DNA of 64,000 nucleotides, from the NCBI RefSeq assembly GCF_033958435.1, contig NC_134137.1, positions 124,470,001-124,534,000 of the forward strand. Reading direction: 5' to 3'. This document shows, one piece after another, positions 57,785 through 64,000 of the stretch. Every line of letters begins with the position of its first letter. The stretch's first letter is position 1. The DNA comes from Carettochelys insculpta. Lineage: Eukaryota; Chordata; Testudines; Carettochelyidae. The position numbers were made by a program, and so were the translations under genes. A model generated the notes under the pieces. The model worked only from the letters and a program-made list of their open reading frames with translations, did not search any database and had not been told where the DNA came from.

Positions 57785-57950
57785 AGGAACTGGCGGGGAC
57801 CGGATCGCGCACGTGGCCAGGAGCGCGCAAGGGAGCGGCACACGCCGGCGCATGTGCGGTCCGGCAGAAACTGCTTGGAAGATCCGATCTGCGGCGCTGG
57901 GCGAGCCCGACACCTATTGTGGAGCACCCACAGGGACACTCGAAGAAGCA
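57785..57950 (-). repeat. DIRS inverted terminal repeat, right in window
   Basis: Inverted partner of the left repeat. It differs by a few substitutions (for example GCGCTGGGCGAGCC for the complement of GGCTCGCCCGGCGCC) and by its outer end, CGAAGAAG. It contains the presumed transcription start side of the element, as the Gag ATG lies 310 bases downstream on the minus strand. Confidence 0.88.
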
Positions 57951-57994
57951 GCAAGTAATACAATTCAATTTGACTTTAACCACTGTAAACAATA

Positions 57995-58312
57995 CAGGTT
58001 GAACCCCTGATCTTGCACTCTTGAGACCTGACCAGTGCTGGATGAGAGAATTTGCTGGACAACAACAAGTCAGTATTTTTTAGCACATTACCAACACTTC
58101 TACTGTTTACTGGGCTCTTAGAAGACATTTAGAGGTAACAGCTAAATAACAGCACAGAACACAGAGCCAGGACTGCTATCTGTAAACAAATTTTATGGTG
58201 CCATGGAAAATTTGGCCACATTCACAATAAGGGGTCTCCTAGCAAACTAAAAACATGCCGGATTACAGATGTTGCCAGACAAGAGAGTTCCGGATTACAG
58301 AGTTTCAAACTG
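57995..58312. mobile_element. TA-flanked MITE, Tigger-like
   Basis: Left CAGGTTGAACCCCTGATCTT; right, inward, CAGTTTGAAACTCTGTAATC. TA on both sides (57993-57994, 58313-58314). Interior non-coding. Family as at 5018. Confidence 0.72.
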
Positions 58313-58328
58313 TAGTACTTCTTTTATG

Positions 58329-58364
58329 AGTCTAATTAACAGTCTAATTAACAGTCTAATTAAC
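58329..58364. repeat. Three 12-bp tandem units
   Basis: AGTCTAATTAAC is repeated three times without change. Confidence 0.95.
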
Positions 58365-60060
58365 ATCGACTAAGAGCCAAAGACAACTATCAGCTGTATC
58401 TAAGTCTTAAATATGACTCTATTCACTTATGGGAGAACTACAATGTACTCAGAACAGTGAAGGAAAAAGCTTTAACACTTTTTTTTAGGATCTTAATTTA
58501 TAAGCACTGAAGAACATAGAACAGAAAGAATACCATACAATTCATCCAATTAGCTTTCTACCATCTTCAGTTCTGAGACTGAGGCTAGAGACAACTCACC
58601 TTTGGCACACCGTTAAAGGATCCAGACAGAGACAGGCAGAATTCGCCAATAAAAATATGTTCACAGAACGTCTCTGAAACAGCAAAGATGCAGATATTAC
58701 AATTCTAGCATAAGTTTACCTCAGTATTTTTATCTATGGATTAGCTTTATGAAATTTTCATAAGGAAATCTATACAAACAGGGAAAGTACAGTGTGTCAC
58801 AATTTAAGTTAATTTGTTAGACTTATTCTGTGTGATGTAATAAACCAAAAAATTCCTTCTTTTCAAAAGAAGAGCTATGTACAGGACTATGTAGTCTCTC
58901 CAAATCATAAAAAAAAGCATGCTGTGAGTGGCAATCGGAGTATAAAACTGAAGTAAAATTACAATAAACTAAGCTGACCAAATTTGTCAGTGCAATTAAC
59001 TTCTGCCCCTTATTGTTTATAATAGCATTTGCCACCGTCTCCCATGTTTAAAAAATGCCATATAATAAATATTGTTAACTATACCTGAGTAAATTTTTAG
59101 TAATATAATATTATAAAAAGGACTATAAAGGGTTTGAACAGTCATTGTCAATTTTAATTACATTTCAAATCCTGTAGGATGGCTGACAGTTCACATATTG
59201 CAAATCCATTAGTATATGGCTGGTAGTACTGTGTTCCCAAAATGCTAAGAGACACCCTCAGAAATAGCTAGCTCAGTTTTAAACAAACAAAACAAACAAA
59301 AAATTCCAATTTAAGCAAAGAAAAAGTATAAGAACTTTGTTAGGTTCCTTCTTGTTATATAATTTTTAGTTCATAAAAATTACTTCTCTGGTGGAATGTC
59401 CTTGTTTGGTGGATGTATAGATTGCATCATGAAATGGTTACCAAAATATTGCACAAGAACCAGCTTCAATACAATAATAAAGTATCATCTGATCAAACAC
59501 GCACACCGTTGTCATCTACTGCTCCATGTTAGAGCTCGTAAGAAGCAACATCAAACTACAACCCATATTCAAGGAAGACCTACCCTGAAAGAAATTTTTT
59601 CACAGCCATATTTTCTGCCCTTCAAATAACCCCCCAAATCTCTCCAAGCTCCCCCATAAATCAGGACACACCAAATCAAAGCTGCCAGATCCTGCCAGAA
59701 CAACAGATGCAAAACCTACAGACATATTTCCATTTGCTGCACTCTAATTAATTGACATAGAAAAATGATTAAAGACAAAACACCACATGTGGGTGAATGT
59801 GTTACAAAGTGCTCCCACTATATCTGGTCAGGGAGGCATTTGTCTCAAAAAGAAGTACAGCTAAATAAATGAAGCAATATTAACTAGCGCCTTAGAGGGG
59901 ACAGATAGCAGCCTCCTCCCCATACTAATTAAAAATTCTCTAACACCCTATTAAGTCTGTACCAGAAGAATATCCTGGATTAAATGCGGAAAAAGCCTCT
60001 ATGTTTTCACTTCTAAAGTCCATCTCTAATCCTAGCCCTTTCCCCCAGTCCTCCACATAC
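58365..60060. other. Intron, nothing recognised
   Basis: AT-rich sequence with A/C-rich runs near 59280. No supported gene. Confidence 0.4.
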
Positions 60061-60067
60061 TTTAAAT

Positions 60068-60620
60068 CAGGGGTGAGAAACTTTGGGCCTTCAGCTTGCC
60101 TTGATCTGGCCCCCGAGGCTTGGGGTTGCCCCCAGTGAGTATCCAGACCACTGCAGGGTGGAGGGTATGTTGCCCCAAATCTTGTGGTCTGGATTTAGGC
60201 GAGAAAGGGCCAGATCCAGCACAAGGGCTCTGTCAGGGGGCAGGAAAACGGCTTTGTGTGCTGCTGCCTTCCTCTTCCCACAGCTAGAAGGACAGCAGCA
60301 TGAAGTGCTGCCTGGAGGCTTTTCTCTCCAGCCAAGAGGACAAGTGCCTTGGTGCTGCCCAGGAGCAGTGGAGAACACAGAGCCCCGAGAGCCCCCAGGG
60401 AGCTGCACCAGGTAGAGCAAACCCCTCCCGCCCAAACCCCCAAACCCACTCCTGCTCTCTCCCCATCCCCCAACCTATTTCTGCATCCACCCTGACCCCA
60501 TACCACAAGCCTGCTTCCTGGAAGCCCTTCCCACAAATAAGTCCACATTTTTGGCTCTACCCCAAGCTCTGGGGCTGGTGTATGAGGGGAATGAGGAGAA
60601 TATCCTTTTAAGTCGGGGAC
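60068..60620 (+). repeat. hAT-like repeat, left end
   Basis: 'CAGGGGTGAGAAACTTTGGG' followed by 'GATCTGGCCCCCGAGG' is typical of hAT-derived non-autonomous repeats (CAGGGGTGGGCAAACTT type). Internal inverted ATCCAGACCAC (60138) and GTGGTCTGGAT (60183) flank a short loop. The right end and duplication are not clear. Confidence 0.5.
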
Positions 60621-61500
60621 CTTGTCAGTGAGGTGGGTTTTGTTTTTTTTTTTTTTGTTTTGAGGGAGGATTTGCTTCTCATTTGTCTCTCTCCCCACAA
60701 CAACTAATTTGTCTGTGGGTTTCAGGGGAGACAGAGTATAGACATGGATGGGAGAGAGCTCAGCCATCAACTTACCTTGTCTTTACTAGCCCCACTAAAT
60801 CAGTATTGCTGTATTAATCCCAGCAGGGATGATTTAGCCAGAAATATATCCAAGCCCCAACAATGACACAAAACACTAGCATAAGATAGAGGCTGATCTT
60901 CTCTTGGCTCCATTGTAGTTTTTGTCTCCTGTGAAAATTTAGCTTGCTACAGGAAGGATGTAGGAAGCTACGCTGTTATATTGTTAAATTGAGAACCACC
61001 TCCTTCAAACAACTAATTTTTGCCCCAGCCAAAAATCTTCACAGGCTAAAATAAGAAGTGTGGGAGCTGCAAAACTTCTGCCAATTTAAGGAAGATTATT
61101 TGGATCTCAAAAAATGCTACATAAAAAATGCAGGACTTAAAGATAATGCATTACAAGAATATTTCAATTACTAGAAAAGAAAAGTATTTTCCCCAAGATT
61201 CAGAATATTGAAACAAAGATTTGGACTGGAGAATATGTATCCCTAATACAAGGTTTAACAACAGTAGAGCTCTCTAAAATATTAATTGTAAATAGGCTAA
61301 AAGCCATTTTAACACATTAGCACCTGGGGTCTGAAAACTCAGATGACCAGGAAAAATTTTTTTCTCTTCATGAACAAAATGAACTCCTGTTTAAAGAAAG
61401 TTATATAGGATGTACTGTGTTCTCATTCACGAGAACAATAAGCCCTGTTTTTCAAAAACAGTTTTTGAGTTTGAGGTAAAGAAAAGCAAGTCTTGAATAT
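60621..61500. other. Intron, nothing recognised
   Basis: A T-run lies near 60640-60655; the rest is AT-rich. Confidence 0.35.
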
Positions 61501-61501
61501 A

Positions 61502-61735
61502 CAGGTTGAACCTCTCTGGTCTGGGACTCTATGGTCCAGCAACATCTGATCCAGCAGAAAGAGGAGCCAGGAGGTCAGGGTAAGGCCACAGACCCTGGAG
61601 GCCAAGAGAGGAACTCAGCAGCATCTGCTGATAGACCACAGGAGAGCCCAGAGTCCAGCAGCAGAGATGCTGGAAATTACCTCCTCTTGTCCAGCAAACT
61701 TCTGCCTTCGGGTCTGGTCATGTCCTCAAGATGCC
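61502..61735 (+). repeat. Tigger-like MITE fragment
   Basis: 'CAGGTTGAACCTCTCTGGTC' after TA is the left end of the 5018 family. The interior has diverged and the right end is missing. Confidence 0.55.
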
Positions 61736-61739
61736 GAAA

Positions 61740-62239
61740 CAAACCTTTAGTTGAAATTTCCGGGACTTTAAATACCATTAATATTCCACCCTTTGGTCCT
61801 GGATACAAAAAGATATAATGATCCAAAGACATTAAAATATGACTGAAGACTAGGGCTATTCATTATTCTCTCTAACATCCTGCAGGTTAGGATACTTTTT
61901 GCCAGACAAACACTTAACCATACAAAAGTAAAGCAGAAGATGCTGACAATGGAAAAAAAGGAAATTTTTACTTGGAACTGATTTAAAATGTCAATGTATC
62001 CAGTTTATTTTCCTGTTCTGGAATAAAACAAGTAAAATAATATTTTTTAGAAAACAATGCACACTATCATACAAAATGATGTGGTCAAAATTTCTAGTTC
62101 TCTCTCAAGAAAAATCTTTGAATCATTGTAGATAATTCTCTGGAAACACCCACTCAACGTGCAGCAGTGGGCAACAAAGCTAACAACGTGCAGAAGCATT
62201 AGAAAAGAGATACATAAGACAGAAAATATCATAATGCCA
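61740..62239. other. Intron, nothing recognised
   Basis: AT-rich, featureless. Confidence 0.35.
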
Positions 62240-63050
62240 CTACATAAACCCATGATATGCCCTAAATGCTACACACAGTTCTAATCACCCCATCATGAAA
62301 AAGTTATATTACAAATAGAAAAGGAACAGAGAAGGGCAACAAAAACAATGAAGGGTATTGGACAATTCTGGAGGCCTGAGACCTGATTAACCCCCACATC
62401 CAAATATTACAACAGTCTAGGGGGAAACAAAGTTTCACACTAAAATTTGGGGGTGAGGAAAAGAATACGCTCTTTCTGGTAAAAACAAACAGATACACAC
62501 AGAAACGTCCCAAGTGCAAGTTTTGCCCACCAAGAGCGTAAAAGTACCGGGAAGTTAGGGAGGATACAAAAAAAAAAAAAAAAAGAGGCTCAGCAAATGG
62601 TAAGATAAGCTCTGCTCAGTCAACCTGTGAAATTTATTACTGGGGTGTTGTGAAAACCAAGAGCATAACTGTGTCACAAAAAGAACTGGATAAATTCATG
62701 GAGGACAGTCTCAGGTAGTAGCCATGTTAGTCTGTAACTTCACAAAAACAATCTGTCCTATAGCACCTTAAAGACTAAATTTGTGTATTAGGTGCTTTCG
62801 TGGGTAAGACCCACTTCATCAGAACCATGGAGGATAGGTATATCAAAAGCCACTAGCCAAGACAGATGGGGATCCAACACCATATTCCAGGTAGCCCTGG
62901 GCCTCTTTTGCTAGGGGTGGATGGACAGGTAGATCACTGTTAAATTGCCCTGTTCTCTCCCTTTCCTGTGATGCATCTGGCACTGACCACCAACAGATGA
63001 CAGGATACCAGGCTAGATGACTACTCTTTTGGTCACATTACACATTTAAT
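62240..63050 (+). repeat. CR1 LINE 3' fragment, interrupted
   Basis: 'AAAAGGAACAGAGAAGGGCA' then ACAAAAACAATGA, 'CAGTCAACCTGTGAAATTTA', 'AAAGAACTGGATAAATTCAT', 'CTGGCACTGACCACCAACAG' and 'GGATACCAGGCTAGATGACT' follow the CR1 3' region in order. A retroposon-like unit interrupts it at 62710-62825. Confidence 0.75.
62710..62825 (+). mobile_element. Retroposon-like unit inside CR1
   Basis: It is flanked by CATGGAGGACAG (62698-62709) and CATGGAGGATAG (62826-62837), 11 of 12 identical; undisturbed CR1 has this motif once. The unit reads GGTAGTAGCCATGTTAGTCT, then 'TAGCACCTTAAAGACTAAAT' and 'GTGGGTAAGACCCACTTCAT', as at 10571 and 21320. Short and non-coding. Confidence 0.78.
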
Positions 63051-64000
63051 TTTCTGAACCATTTCTAAATTTACTGAACAGTGGTAAGGATTTTGTGAAT
63101 TGTATTTCTCTTGACTCACATGAGAAATTAAACAGTTCCCTTGAAACACTGCGAAAATTACATCGTTCACAACGGAAGCCAACAACAGAATCAAAAGCAT
63201 ACCACTGGTCTCTAAAACAAAGACTGGGAAATGAGCAAAATCTAATACTATATGATAAAGAATACAACCAGCTGAAGTGCCTCACATATGAAGATAATGG
63301 GACTCAAATAAAATTATTCTGATTTACACCAAAGTCCTGAAGATACAAATAAGAAAAAGTGAACAGAAGAACGAGTTGAGAAATATGCACATAGAGTAGG
63401 GTATCAGATGGAAGTGAAGGTACAAACATGGAAGGAAGAGGGTAGATGTAATACGCACTTTAAAACAACTGCATTGTCATTTGTCTTTCAAACAATAACA
63501 TATTCAGATCAAAAACTCTCATTCGTATCTTTTACAAGGCTCAGCATTCAATTTGCAACATCTTAAAAATGAGGATAAGGAATGTGAACTTTATTTTGGG
63601 GCCACAGGGTCTAAGGAACAGTCTTGAGGCAAGGACCACAGCTGTTCAAAACTGAAGGAATCACTTTGGATACAATGTTAGCCAATAACAGGCATAAAAT
63701 GACTGTTTTAATTCATGCATCAAGAAATAAATATTCAATGATAAACATTAGCCAAAATCACACCATTCCTAACCATTTTACAGGTACAGTTTAAGATTAG
63801 CATTTTTGCATTCATACTTTATGAAGCACATTCAAAAAAAGATAGCGGGAAAGCAGATTATAGATCTTTTAATTAATCTACCTCTTCTTCAGCTCCACTG
63901 TTAAAATCCATTTTCACTTTTGTAAGGATTGTTTTAAATCACATCCTCTCAGGCTTTCCCAATTCTTGATTCTCCCATGTTCAAATTAACACAAAGTAAA
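63051..64000. other. Intron, nothing recognised
   Basis: A 75-codon plus-strand frame at 63095-63322 and an overlapping minus-strand frame show no family resemblance. Confidence 0.35.

Larger units (their letters stand above)
51855..57950 (-). mobile_element. DIRS-type tyrosine-recombinase retrotransposon
   Basis: A 6.1-kb element on the minus strand with the full DIRS order: Gag-like ORF (55224-57473), RT and RNase H (53282-55486), tyrosine recombinase (52256-53435), inverted terminal repeats (51855-52056 and 57785-57950), and an internal complementary region (52114-52213). DIRS elements copy RNA to DNA with an RT but insert a circular intermediate with a tyrosine recombinase, so no target duplication is expected, and none is seen. 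Damage is slight: stops at 56394 and 53936 and one frameshift near 52862. It lies in sense with NCK2. This looks like a recent insertion in the long 5' intron. Confidence 0.92.

Noticed and set aside
1..64000. tRNA, rRNA, CRISPR or bacterial-type features
   Set aside because: The window is vertebrate intron; no cloverleaf, rRNA core or spaced repeat array was seen.

Overview
This is vertebrate intron sequence with almost no host coding DNA. One host exon is certain: the first coding exon of NCK2 (SH2/SH3 adaptor), on the minus strand at 4015-4256, with a good acceptor and donor. Everything above 4257 is therefore upstream of the NCK2 start codon, most likely a very long 5' intron. Everything below 4014 is the following intron. 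The repeat content (many CR1 LINEs, old MIR copies, Harbinger-, hAT- and Tigger-like DNA transposons with 'TCTACAC'-type inverted ends, and DIRS retrotransposons) points to a sauropsid, most probably a turtle. That assignment is inference from repeat style, not from a diagnostic gene.

Layout. 1-6.7 kb: a CR1 fragment, the NCK2 exon, a TA-flanked MITE and a CR1 tail. 6.9-9.9 kb: a 2.5-kb Harbinger-like transposon carrying a two-exon Myb/SANT-like gene but no visible transposase, inside an older inverted repeat. 10-27 kb: ordinary intron with CR1 and MIR copies, several MITEs with recognisable target-site duplications, and decayed DIRS pieces. 28-32 kb: a long CR1 LINE with remains of ORF1 (SGNH hydrolase) and ORF2 (endonuclease and reverse transcriptase), split by a 683-bp MITE. 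32.2-33.2 kb: a decayed copy of PDE8B exon 1 between imperfect inverted repeats. 35-45 kb: DIRS relics, a second MITE of the 683-bp family, and a decayed LINE of another clade split by nested palindromes. 46.2-50.1 kb: a decayed Harbinger transposon with convergent transposase and Myb genes. 50.2-50.9 kb: a LINE RT tail. 51.85-57.95 kb: a nearly complete DIRS-type tyrosine-recombinase retrotransposon. 58-64 kb: intron with small repeats and a CR1.

How the parts relate. The DIRS element has all the expected parts in order (Gag-like, RT, RNase H, tyrosine recombinase, inverted terminal repeats and an internal complementary region). It has only two in-frame stops and one frameshift, so it is young, and at least three older relics in the window align with it. 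The two ~683-bp MITEs share both ends with the 2.5-kb Myb element, so they look like internal-deletion derivatives of that family. Nested insertions and target-site duplications give a relative order of events. I saw no tRNA, rRNA, CRISPR or other non-coding RNA gene that I could support.
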